34,527 nt of DNA from Mollicutes bacterium (GTDB lineage: Bacteria > Bacillota_I > Bacilli_A > RF39 > UBA660). The number at the start of each line of letters is the position of its first letter. The first letter of the stretch is position 1. Below are positions 25,934 to 34,527 of this stretch, piece by piece. The stretch spans positions 1 to 34,527 of the forward strand of contig JAAZKW010000013.1 in the NCBI GenBank assembly GCA_012799635.1, written 5' to 3'. A program made the position numbers and the translations under genes. The notes below the pieces were generated by a model that was not told the origin of the DNA, searched no databases, and saw nothing but the letters and a program-made list of their open reading frames with translations.

Positions 25934-28900
25934 ATGAAAAAACATTTATTAAAGTTAACTAAAATACTTGTTGTATTTGCGTTAATGCTTAACGTTTTTG
26001 AGCCTTTAATGGTACTTGCTGCAAAGCCTACTACTGCAGAAAAGGGACAAATTTATAATCCTCAAACTGATACAGTAGGAGATAGCGCAACTATTACTGA
26101 AGGTTCATTTACTAACCCTGGTGATGTACAGGTACAAAAGATAGTATCTAAAACAACAACTGAAGGTGTTTATAATGTTGAGTTTAAAGTACGTGGTAAA
26201 AAAGTACAAGAAACTTCAGTTAGACCTGTTTATGCTGTTGTTGTAATGGATACATCTGGCTCAATGAGAAATACAGCAGGAAATCCAAAATGGACAAATG
26301 CGGTTAACGGGGCTAAGACTTTTGCATCTACATTACTTCAAGAAATTCCAACTGCTCAAATTGCTTTGGTAACGTTTGCAGGTGATAAGTATCCAAATCA
26401 GGCATGGGATGATGCTGAAGTGCGTAGAGGATTTGCAAGTAGCAATCTTAATAACGTAAACTTTGGTGATGCAGAAGGTGGAACAAATGTTGAAGCTGGT
26501 TTAAGAGAAGCAAGAATTCTTTTATCTAATACTTCAATACCATCAAATGCAGCAAAATTTGTTGTTCTTATTGGAGATGGTGAGCCAACATTCTATTATG
26601 ATGATAATGGTAAAACTCAAGGTCCAGGTAATGGCTATAGTGAGGAGTCTATTCAAGAAGCTTATGGCGAAGCAAATTTAATTAAAAATGCTGGAGTAGA
26701 TGTATACACTTTAGGTTATTCAGTAACTCCAGGTGGAACCGCTGAAACTGTACTTAAAAATATAGCATCAAAACCAGAAAATTATTTTGCAGCTAGTCCA
26801 GAACAAGTGTCTGCTGCATTTATAGCAATTGCAACACAAATTTCTACATTTGCTGCAGGAGTTAATCCAACAATTGTTGATAATGCTGGCTCGGCATTTA
26901 CTATCACAAGCGGAAGTGGAACATTATCGCTTGAGGGTGATATAACTGAAGAATGGAAATCAGTAGGTTCACTTCAAATAACTATTGATGGTAATTCACC
27001 AACTGGTTGGTATCCAACTAATGATGGTTTTACATTATCATATACTGATTATAATAATGTAAATCAAACTATTGATTATAATACTAATCCAGAAGTATAT
27101 TGGATTCAAAACAAATATAATTATGTAATTAATTATTATAAAGATAGCATTAGTTCTTCAAATTTTATAACTAAAGAAGAAGGCGAGGCATTTCTTGGTG
27201 AAGAAATTACTGCTGATACAACAGTACATATACCACCTGGATATAAATTTGTTGGCGAAGCTCCAAAGATGACTATTGTTGAAACAGGAAATGTTTTAAA
27301 TGTAGTTTATGTAAAAGATACCTTTGGATATAAAGTAGAATATTATTATGACAATGTAAAAAATGATAATTTAACAGTAACTGGTTCAGCTGAATATGGC
27401 AGCATAATTAATACATATACAGATAAATTAATAGCTGGTTATGAATTGGAAAAAACAGAAAATTTCCCACTTACAGTAAGTGAAAATGAAAATAACAATG
27501 TTATAAAAGTATATTATAAAAAGGGACAATATAATTACACAGTTAATTATTATTATGATAATGTTCAAGATACTACAGCAACAGAAAATAAAACTGCTTA
27601 TTATCTTGATGTTATTGAAACTTATGAAGAAAAGAATAAAACGGGTTATAAACTAAGTCATGTTAATGGGATTCCACTTACAATAGGTGCTAATCCTGCT
27701 GAAAATTATATTAATGTATATTATGTAAAAAACACTTTTGGATATACAGTAGAATATTATTATGATGGTGTTATAGATACTAGTAAGACCGAAAGTGGTA
27801 CGGCATTATTCGAAAGTCAAATTACAACATATACTGATAAAAATATTACGGGATATAAACTTGAAAAAGAAGAAAACTTACCACTTACAATAGGTGCTAA
27901 TCCAGATAACAATGTAATCAAGGTATATTATGTAAAGAATACCTATGCATATACAGTAGAATATTACTATGATGGCGTTATCAATAATTCTAAAACTGAA
28001 AGTGGTACGGCATTATTTGGAAGTCAAATTACAACATATATTGATAAGAATGTTGATGGATATAAGTTTGAAAAGACAGAAAATCTACCACTTACAATCA
28101 CAGCAGTAGCAGCAAATAATGTTATAAAAGTATACTATGTAAAAAATATGATTGGATATACTGTAGAATACTACTATGATGGTGTTATCAATAATTCTAA
28201 AACTGAAAGTGGTACAGCATTATTTGGAAGTCAAATCACAACATATACTGATAAGAATATTGCTGGATATAAGTTTGAAAAGACAGAAAATCTACCACTT
28301 ACAATAACTGGGGTAGCAGCAAATAATGTAATTAAAGTATATTATGTAAAAGATAGCTTTGCTTATACAGTAGAATACTACTATGATGGCATTATAAATA
28401 ATTCTAAAACTGAAAATGGTACAGCATTATTTGGAAGTCAAATCACAGGATATACTGATAAGAATATTACTGGATATAAACTTGAAAAAGAAGAAAACTT
28501 ACCTTTAACAATTACAGAAGTAGCAGCTAATAACGTAATCAAAATATATTATGTAAAGAATACTTATGGATATACAGTAGAATACTACTATGATGGTGTT
28601 ATAGATAATTCTAAAACTGAAAATGGTACAGCATTATATAATAGTAAAATTACAACATATACTGATAAAAATATTACAGGTTATAAACTTGAAAAAGAAG
28701 AAAATTTACCACTTACAATCACAGAAGTAACAGCTAACAATGTGATCAAGGTATATTATGTAAAAGATAGCTTTGCATATACAGTAGAATACTACTATGA
28801 TGGCGTTATCAATAGTTCTAAAACTGAAAATGGCACAGCATTATATAATAGTAAAATTACAACATATACTGATAAAAACATTGCAGGATATAAACTTGAT

Positions 28901-29707
28901 AAAGAAGAAAATTTACCTTTAACAATCACAGAGGTAGCAGCTAATAATGTAATTAGAGTATATTATGTAAAAGATACTTTTGCTTATAGAATTGAATATT
29001 ACTATGATAATGTAATAGATAGTTCTAAAACAGAGACATCTAGTGCATTATATCAAGATGTAATATCAACATATACTGATAAAAACATTACTGGATATAG
29101 ATTAGATAAGACAGAAAACTTACCACTTGTTGTTGGTAATGTTGAAAACAATAATGTAATTAAAGTGTATTATGTAAAAAATACATATCAATTTAAAGTA
29201 TTTTACTTCTATGATAATTTAATAGATAGTTCTAAGACAGAGACATCTAGTGCATCATATCAAGATGTAATTGATACATATACTGATAAAAATATTACAG
29301 GTTATAAACTTGATAAAGAAGAAGGTCTTCCACTTACAATCACAGAAGTAGCAGAAAATAATGTTATTAAAGTATATTATGTAAAAGATACTTTTGGATA
29401 TACAATAGAATATTACTTTGATGAAGTAATAGATGAAACCCTAACAGAAAATTTAACAGCAATATATGGAGAAGAAATAAGTACATATCCTGATAAATTA
29501 ATTGAAGGTTATATACTTAACAAAGTAATAGGATGTCCGCTTATAGTAAGCGAAGATCCTAAGAAAAATGTAATTCAAGTACATTATGTAACTTATGGAC
29601 AAGGTACAATTGAAGATCCAGAACCTCCACATACTGAAGTAGTTGTTTCAAATAACAGAAGTATAAATACTGTTTATCTTTATAAAAAAGAGGAAGAAGA
29701 AAAATAA
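25934..29707 (+). CDS. Secreted vWA-domain surface protein with tandem MucBP-like repeats
   Basis: Signal peptide MKKHLLKLTKILVVFALMLNVFEPLMVLAAK; MIDAS DTSGSM; vWA features ALVTFAG, VLIGDGEPT; 69-aa repeats YTVEYYYDGVI..SKTE..GTAL...TYTDKNITGYKLEKEENLPLTI...NNVIKVYYVK. Confidence 0.92.
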   Translation: MKKHLLKLTKILVVFALMLNVFEPLMVLAAKPTTAEKGQIYNPQTDTVGDSATITEGSFTNPGDVQVQKIVSKTTTEGVYNVEFKVRGKKVQETSVRPVYAVVVMDTSGSMRNTAGNPKWTNAVNGAKTFASTLLQEIPTAQIALVTFAGDKYPNQAWDDAEVRRGFASSNLNNVNFGDAEGGTNVEAGLREARILLSNTSIPSNAAKFVVLIGDGEPTFYYDDNGKTQGPGNGYSEESIQEAYGEANLIKNAGVDVYTLGYSVTPGGTAETVLKNIASKPENYFAASPEQVSAAFIAIATQISTFAAGVNPTIVDNAGSAFTITSGSGTLSLEGDITEEWKSVGSLQITIDGNSPTGWYPTNDGFTLSYTDYNNVNQTIDYNTNPEVYWIQNKYNYVINYYKDSISSSNFITKEEGEAFLGEEITADTTVHIPPGYKFVGEAPKMTIVETGNVLNVVYVKDTFGYKVEYYYDNVKNDNLTVTGSAEYGSIINTYTDKLIAGYELEKTENFPLTVSENENNNVIKVYYKKGQYNYTVNYYYDNVQDTTATENKTAYYLDVIETYEEKNKTGYKLSHVNGIPLTIGANPAENYINVYYVKNTFGYTVEYYYDGVIDTSKTESGTALFESQITTYTDKNITGYKLEKEENLPLTIGANPDNNVIKVYYVKNTYAYTVEYYYDGVINNSKTESGTALFGSQITTYIDKNVDGYKFEKTENLPLTITAVAANNVIKVYYVKNMIGYTVEYYYDGVINNSKTESGTALFGSQITTYTDKNIAGYKFEKTENLPLTITGVAANNVIKVYYVKDSFAYTVEYYYDGIINNSKTENGTALFGSQITGYTDKNITGYKLEKEENLPLTITEVAANNVIKIYYVKNTYGYTVEYYYDGVIDNSKTENGTALYNSKITTYTDKNITGYKLEKEENLPLTITEVTANNVIKVYYVKDSFAYTVEYYYDGVINSSKTENGTALYNSKITTYTDKNIAGYKLDKEENLPLTITEVAANNVIRVYYVKDTFAYRIEYYYDNVIDSSKTETSSALYQDVISTYTDKNITGYRLDKTENLPLVVGNVENNNVIKVYYVKNTYQFKVFYFYDNLIDSSKTETSSASYQDVIDTYTDKNITGYKLDKEEGLPLTITEVAENNVIKVYYVKDTFGYTIEYYFDEVIDETLTENLTAIYGEEISTYPDKLIEGYILNKVIGCPLIVSEDPKKNVIQVHYVTYGQGTIEDPEPPHTEVVVSNNRSINTVYLYKKEEEEK
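27104..29587 (+). repeat. Tandem repeat array: 12 units of 207 bp (69 aa)
   Basis: Equivalent codons (mostly the V of YYVK) at 27104, 27311, 27518, 27725, 27932, 28139, 28346, 28553, 28760, 28967, 29174, 29381, 29588: constant 207-bp spacing. First units most divergent. Confidence 0.9.
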
Positions 29708-29736
29708 GTTGTAAGTTTTAATTACAAATTATAATA

Positions 29737-29771
29737 AAAGTGAAGAAATATTTAAAAGTCTTCACTTTTTC
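29737..29771 (+). terminator. Rho-independent terminator
   Basis: AAAAGTGAAGA-aatatttaaaag-TCTTCACTTTTT. Confidence 0.85.
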
Positions 29772-29876
29772 CTTGTTATATTTGTTGCTTTTTATATATT
29801 AAAAAAGTATAATTAATATGTAAAATAAGAAAAATCTATGTGACTTTTCTTAATTTTATTTAAAAAGGAGTAATAA

Positions 29877-30329
29877 ATGAAAATTGATTTAAATGAGCTT
29901 AATTATAAAGATAAAATAGAAGTTAATGAAATGTTTTCTTATGAAGAAGAATATTTAAAACTCAGTAATATAATAAAACTTGATAATGTAAAAGTAAAGG
30001 GATATATATATCAAAATGAAGCTGAAGAATATTTATCTAAAGTATTAGTAAAAGGGACCCTAATTTTACCAGATAGTATAACTTTAGAACCAATTGAAAA
30101 ACCATTTGAAATAAAGCTTGATGAAGTAATAGATGAAGTGGTTGAAAACAACCAAAATACACTTGATTTAAAAGAGTATTTGTGGGAAAATATAGTACTA
30201 GAGGTACCAATTAGATTCACAAAATCAGATGCTAAGAATCTAAAAGGTAATAATTGGCAAGTAATAGAAGAAAATTATATCGATCCTCGATTAGAAAAAT
30301 TAAAAGAACTATACAAAGGTGGTGAATAA
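29877..30329 (+). CDS. yceD: DUF177/YceD-family protein
   Basis: Position immediately upstream of rpmF; C-terminal [15 protein letters not shown] typical of YceD/DUF177. Confidence 0.85.
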   Translation: MKIDLNELNYKDKIEVNEMFSYEEEYLKLSNIIKLDNVKVKGYIYQNEAEEYLSKVLVKGTLILPDSITLEPIEKPFEIKLDEVIDEVVENNQNTLDLKEYLWENIVLEVPIRFTKSDAKNLKGNNWQVIEENYIDPRLEKLKELYKGGE

Positions 30330-30330
30330 A

Positions 30331-30519
30331 ATGGCTGTTCCTTTTAGAAGAACAAGTAAAACCAAAAAAAGAATGAGAAGAACTCACTTAAAGAAAGAAG
30401 TTGGAGCTTTAACTAAGTGTCAAAAGTGTGGGGCAACAATTCGTCCTCATAGAGCATGTGTTAAATGTGGGTTTTATGCTGGTAAAGAGGTTATCTCGAC
30501 CGGAAGCAAAGAAGAATAA
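30331..30519 (+). CDS. rpmF: 50S ribosomal protein L32
   Basis: [19 protein letters not shown]...[28 protein letters not shown] at 30331 preferred over the track's 30319. Confidence 0.97.
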   Translation: MAVPFRRTSKTKKRMRRTHLKKEVGALTKCQKCGATIRPHRACVKCGFYAGKEVISTGSKEE

Positions 30520-30545
30520 ATCTTTAATATTTTACATTTATTAAT

Positions 30546-30578
30546 GAAAAAAGTAAATTAGGTATTTACTTTTTTTTA
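30546..30578 (+). terminator. Rho-independent terminator
   Basis: AAAAAGTAAAT-tagg-TATTTACTTTTTTTT. Confidence 0.85.
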
Positions 30579-30603
30579 TGTCTATAGTAATATTATGGTA
30601 GAC

Positions 30604-30631
30604 AGTGGCACACTGTGGTAGAAAGTGGGGG
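30604..30631 (+). promoter_or_regulatory. Probable MraZ-binding operator (three GTGG boxes)
   Basis: GTGGcacactGTGGtagaaaGTGGggg: GTGG at 30605, 30615, 30625, exactly 10 bp apart, just upstream of mraZ. Confidence 0.75.
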
Positions 30632-30637
30632 ATTTAA

Positions 30638-31072
30638 ATGCTAATAGGAGAATATCATCATAGTATTGATGATAAAGGCCGAATTGTTATCCCTACCAAG
30701 TATCGTATGGAGCTTGGAGAGTCTTTTGTTATTACAAGGGGACTTGAAAAGTGTCTATATATTTATTCAATGAATAAATGGAACGAACTTGTAGAGAAAC
30801 TAAATGCTCTTCCTTTTACAAAAAAGGATGCGCGTGTATTTATAAGAACCTTCTTTTCAGGTGCAACTGTTTGTGAATTCGACAAAAGCGGTCGGATTAA
30901 CATTATCTCCCCATTGGTTAGTTACGCCGGTCTTAGCAAAAATTGTGTTATTATCGGCGTAAATGACCGCCTAGAAATTTGGGATGAAACAACCTTTAAT
31001 ACTTTTATTGAAAAGAGTAGTAAAGAGATGGAAGATATTGCGGAGAATTTATTTGAAGACTTATCATTATAG
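30638..31072 (+). CDS. mraZ: Transcriptional regulator MraZ
   Basis: MLIGEYHHSIDDKGRIVIPTKYR...SGATVCEFDKSGRINI. Confidence 0.97.
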   Translation: MLIGEYHHSIDDKGRIVIPTKYRMELGESFVITRGLEKCLYIYSMNKWNELVEKLNALPFTKKDARVFIRTFFSGATVCEFDKSGRINIISPLVSYAGLSKNCVIIGVNDRLEIWDETTFNTFIEKSSKEMEDIAENLFEDLSL

Positions 31073-31988
31073 TGTTTTAAAAAAAGAAGTAATAGAAAAT
31101 CTCAATATTAAAGAGGATGGTATATATGTTGATGCTACAGTCGGATATGCTGGACACTCTAAGGAAATCTTAGAAAAGTGTAAAAAGGGTTATTTGTTCG
31201 CCTTCGATGAGGATATAAATGCAATTGAGTATTCAAGAAAAGTTTTATCTTCAATACGTGATAACTTTCAAATTTTTAAAGAAAACTTTGTCAATATGAA
31301 AAATGTTTTGAATGACGTGGATGTTACAAAAGTAGATGGAATTCTTTTTGACTTAGGGTTTTCTTCACCACAAATTGACGATTCATCAAGGGGGTTTTCA
31401 TTTATGGTGGATGGTCCGCTTGATATGAGGATGAACAAAGATGGGAAGATTTGTGCTAAAGATATTGTAAATTCTTATTCAAAAGAAAAACTTATGCAAG
31501 TATTTTATGAATATGGCGAAGAAAAGTTATCTAAAGTTATTGCCAATAAAATATATGAAGAAAGAAAAGCTAAAGAAATTAATAGTACTTTAGAACTAGT
31601 GGCAATAATTAAAAAGGCAGTAGGAGCTAATTATTTTTATAAACGTCATCCTGAAAGACAAATATTTCAAGCAATTAGAATAGAAGTTAATAAAGAGCTT
31701 GATGTACTTGAAAAAGTATTGCCCGATGCAATAGATCTTCTTAATAAAAAGGGAAGAATGTGTGTAATAACATTTCATTCCCTAGAAGATAGAATAGTTA
31801 AGAAGATATTTAAAAAATATAGTGATATTAATAGTTTATATAAAGGACTTCCCGAAAAAGAGATTCCAGATAAATATAAACCAAAGATAAAAATTATTAA
31901 TCATAAAGTAATAATAGCAAGTGAAAAAGAATTAAAAGAAAATTCAAGAAGTCATAGTGCGAAATTAAGAATAATAGAAAGGATCTAA
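31053..31988 (+). CDS. rsmH: 16S rRNA (cytosine1402-N4)-methyltransferase RsmH (probable TTG start)
   Basis: YHYSVLKKEVIENLNIKEDGIYVDATVGYAGHSKEIL...FDLGFSSPQIDDSSRGFSF...HSLEDRIVK; TTG at 31053 preceded by cggag; track ORF starts earlier at 30984. Confidence 0.93.
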   Translation: MKTYHYSVLKKEVIENLNIKEDGIYVDATVGYAGHSKEILEKCKKGYLFAFDEDINAIEYSRKVLSSIRDNFQIFKENFVNMKNVLNDVDVTKVDGILFDLGFSSPQIDDSSRGFSFMVDGPLDMRMNKDGKICAKDIVNSYSKEKLMQVFYEYGEEKLSKVIANKIYEERKAKEINSTLELVAIIKKAVGANYFYKRHPERQIFQAIRIEVNKELDVLEKVLPDAIDLLNKKGRMCVITFHSLEDRIVKKIFKKYSDINSLYKGLPEKEIPDKYKPKIKIINHKVIIASEKELKENSRSHSAKLRIIERI

Positions 31989-31989
31989 A

Positions 31990-32283
31990 ATGGCTAGAAA
32001 GAAAGGAAAAAGATTAAAGCTTCTAAAAGGTGAAAAACTAATGTATTTTACTATTCTTTTTTTAATGGCTTTTATCCCAATAATGTATGTTTATACATCA
32101 AATATGGTTACAAAAACAAACTATGATGTTGAATCATTAAAAAATAAAATAGAAAAACAAAAAGAAGAAAATGAAAGCTTATCAATGCAAAAAGATGAAT
32201 TAGCATCACTTGAAAATATTCAAAGTATTGCAGATGAATATGGCCTTTCTTATGATAATACTAGTATTTTAGTAGTTAAGTAA
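31990..32283 (+). CDS. ftsL: FtsL-like cell division protein
   Basis: 97 aa, basic N-terminus, single TM, coiled coil; lies between rsmH and the PBP gene. Confidence 0.8.
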   Translation: MARKKGKRLKLLKGEKLMYFTILFLMAFIPIMYVYTSNMVTKTNYDVESLKNKIEKQKEENESLSMQKDELASLENIQSIADEYGLSYDNTSILVVK

Positions 32284-32285
32284 TT

Positions 32286-34391
32286 ATGAAAAAAAAGGTA
32301 ACAGTTAGACCAGACATTATAACTTTTTTAATTGTTACTTTTTGTTTGCTTGGAATTATTGGTAAGCTTATATATGTGTCATTATCTTCAAAGGTAGATG
32401 GTAAAGATTTAAAGTTATTGGCATCTAAAAGATATACTAAGACAAAAACGCTTCATGCATCAAGGGGAAATATATATGATCATAATGGTGAAGTGTTAGC
32501 TTTATCAGTTAATTCATATGATTTAATTGCTTATGTTAATCCTAAAAGAACTACGAATATTAATAAACCAAATCATGTTGTTGATAAAGAAAAAACGGCT
32601 AGATTACTTTCTCCAATAATTGGAATGAGTGAAGCAGATATTTTAGAACAATTAAATAAGAATTTGGTTAATGAAAATCTATATCAAGTGGAATTTGGAA
32701 GTAAAGGCAAAGGACTAACTGAAAAGGTAAGAAAACAAATAGAGTTGTTAAATTTACCAGGAATAGATTTTATCGAAGGAACTAAAAGATATTATAAGAT
32801 GGGAGATTTTGCATCATATATTATTGGTTATGCTAAAAAGGGGGAAGATAATCAAATAAAGGGAGAACTTGGAATAGAAAGTTATTTTAATAATGAATTA
32901 TCTGGAGAAGATGGTTATATTAAGTATGAATCTGATGCTCGGGGATATAAGCTTCCTTATAGTAAAGAAATGAAAGTACCTGCTAAAAAGGGAGAAGATA
33001 TATATTTAACAATAGATAGTAATATAGAACTAATTACTAAGAATGCTTTAGGAACTCTTTCTAAAAATTATAATTTTGATTGGGCAATTATGTCAGTGTT
33101 AGATGCTAAGACTGGGGAAATTGTAGCCTCAAGCACATATCCATCTTTTGATCCAAATAATTTAAATACTTTAAAAGATTATTTAAATCCTTTAGTTTCC
33201 TATGCTTATGAACCAGGTTCGACTATGAAAATATTTTCATGGTCAGCAGCAATGGAAGATGGAAGTTATAATGGAAATGCTACCTTTGAATCAGGATCAA
33301 TACCAGTGGCCGATGTAGTTATTTCTGATGCAAACAGAAAAGGGTGGGGAACAATAACTTATGATAAGGGTTTTGCTTATTCATCTAATGTTGGGGCATC
33401 ACGTCTTGCTTTAAGTATTGGCGCTGAAAAACTGACTCATCAATATGATTTATTTGGCTTTGGTAAAAAAACCGGAATAGAACTTTCTGGGGAACTGGAA
33501 GGAACAGTTAATATTAGGTATAAATCAGAGCTTGCAAATGCAGCTTTTGGTCAAGGGTTAACGGTGACTCCAATTCAGCTAATGCAAGCTGTTACATCTA
33601 TTTGTAATGATGGGATTATGTTAAAACCATATATTGTTAAAAGAATAATTGATGAAAATGATAATATAACTTATGAGGGAGCAAGAAGTGAAGTAGGAAG
33701 AGTAATTAGCAAACAGACTGCTGATAAAATGAAGAAGCTTATGTATAGTGCTAATTATGAAGGATTATCTACTTACTGGAGACCTAATACAGTAACAATG
33801 TTAATGAAAACAGGTACTGCTCAATTAGTAGTTAATGGAGAGTATTCTAAAGGTCTTTATGATACGATTTATTCAATAGTAGGAATCTTTCCTGAAGATA
33901 ATCCTAGATATATAATATATTCTGCAGTTCAAAGAATAGCAGGACCTCAAAGAGGTTTTGCTAACGTAGTAACAAAAGCTGTTGATGAAATAGCATCGTA
34001 TGCAAATATTACTAAAACAAATAATATTGAAGGTAAAACTCAAATTATAAAGTTAAAAAATTATATATCAAAAAATGTTAATGATACAGTTAATGAATTA
34101 AATCAAATTAATTTAAAACCCATTGTTATTGGTAATGGTTCATATGTAATTAATCAATATCCTAATCAAAAAAGTAAATTAGTACCAAATACAAAAGTAT
34201 TTATTATAACTAATTCAAAGGAAGTAATTATTCCTAATATGATTGGTTGGAGTTATTCAGAAGTAAAGAGTTTTGTAACGATAGCAGGTATCCAATATCA
34301 AATAAATGGTAGTGGTTATGTAACAAATCAAAGTATATCAGAAAACACTATATATGATAAAAATAGTGTGTTAGAAATAACTTTAAATTAA
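32286..34391 (+). CDS. Class B penicillin-binding protein (PBP2x-like) with PASTA domain(s)
   Basis: N-terminal TM, RGNIYDHNGEVLALS, SxxK as STMKIFS, SSN, KTGTAQ, C-terminal PASTA-like segments. Confidence 0.94.
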   Translation: MKKKVTVRPDIITFLIVTFCLLGIIGKLIYVSLSSKVDGKDLKLLASKRYTKTKTLHASRGNIYDHNGEVLALSVNSYDLIAYVNPKRTTNINKPNHVVDKEKTARLLSPIIGMSEADILEQLNKNLVNENLYQVEFGSKGKGLTEKVRKQIELLNLPGIDFIEGTKRYYKMGDFASYIIGYAKKGEDNQIKGELGIESYFNNELSGEDGYIKYESDARGYKLPYSKEMKVPAKKGEDIYLTIDSNIELITKNALGTLSKNYNFDWAIMSVLDAKTGEIVASSTYPSFDPNNLNTLKDYLNPLVSYAYEPGSTMKIFSWSAAMEDGSYNGNATFESGSIPVADVVISDANRKGWGTITYDKGFAYSSNVGASRLALSIGAEKLTHQYDLFGFGKKTGIELSGELEGTVNIRYKSELANAAFGQGLTVTPIQLMQAVTSICNDGIMLKPYIVKRIIDENDNITYEGARSEVGRVISKQTADKMKKLMYSANYEGLSTYWRPNTVTMLMKTGTAQLVVNGEYSKGLYDTIYSIVGIFPEDNPRYIIYSAVQRIAGPQRGFANVVTKAVDEIASYANITKTNNIEGKTQIIKLKNYISKNVNDTVNELNQINLKPIVIGNGSYVINQYPNQKSKLVPNTKVFIITNSKEVIIPNMIGWSYSEVKSFVTIAGIQYQINGSGYVTNQSISENTIYDKNSVLEITLN

Positions 34392-34414
34392 AATATTCAT
34401 ATGTGTAATAGTTT

Positions 34415-34527
34415 TATGATAATGTCAGTATAGTTAGTTTTTTGAAAATGTCAGTCTTATATAATATAATCTTCCTAGAAAGGAAGAAAATAATGAAAGG
34501 AAATATAATATTAACTATGAAAGAACA
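34415..34527 (+). mobile_element. Probable left end and transposase start of an insertion sequence (truncated by window)
   Basis: AATGTCAGT direct repeats at 34421 and 34447; RBS agaaaggaag; ORF from 34493 MKGNIILTMKEQ resembles N-termini of ISNCY-type transposases (ILTMxEQ). Confidence 0.45.

Noticed and set aside
27104-29587. CRISPR-like regular repeats
   Set aside because: Regular 207-bp periodicity is in-frame coding repeat of a surface protein, not short repeats separated by unique spacers.
30011-30220. Minus-strand 69-aa ORF
   Set aside because: Antisense to yceD.
31596-31778. Minus-strand 60-aa ORF
   Set aside because: Antisense to rsmH.

Overview
AT-rich, low-GC Firmicutes/Bacilli-type (possibly Tenericutes-like) chromosomal window, almost entirely + strand. 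From left to right: (i) the right end of a mobile element with small ORFs, two overlapping tandem large serine recombinases, and a truncated ORF resembling the N-terminus of the ribosome-biogenesis GTPase RbgA; (ii) a hypothetical protein, then two tandem ABC transporters with fused ATPase and FtsX-like permease; (iii) a CofE-like (F420-0:gamma-glutamyl ligase) protein, tRNA-Glu(CUC), a hypothetical protein, and a lone GspE/PilB-like ATPase on the minus strand; (iv) a tightly packed putative operon (~14.4-21.95 kb): a hypothetical protein, ispE, a radical-SAM-like protein lacking CxxxCxxC, a guanylate-kinase-like protein, a possible ADP-ribosyltransferase-like/degenerate P-loop protein, two DUF402 paralogs and two radical SAM enzymes; (v) a hypothetical protein, Lon protease, a class B-like sortase lacking the catalytic Arg, and a vWA surface protein with 12 tandem units of exactly 207 bp behind a structured leader; (vi) yceD-rpmF, then mraZ-rsmH-ftsL-pbp of the dcw cluster, followed by a probable insertion sequence cut by the window edge. 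The ~16.1-21.95 kb cluster is the best candidate for an undescribed system. Family assignments come from reading motifs by eye; no database search was run.
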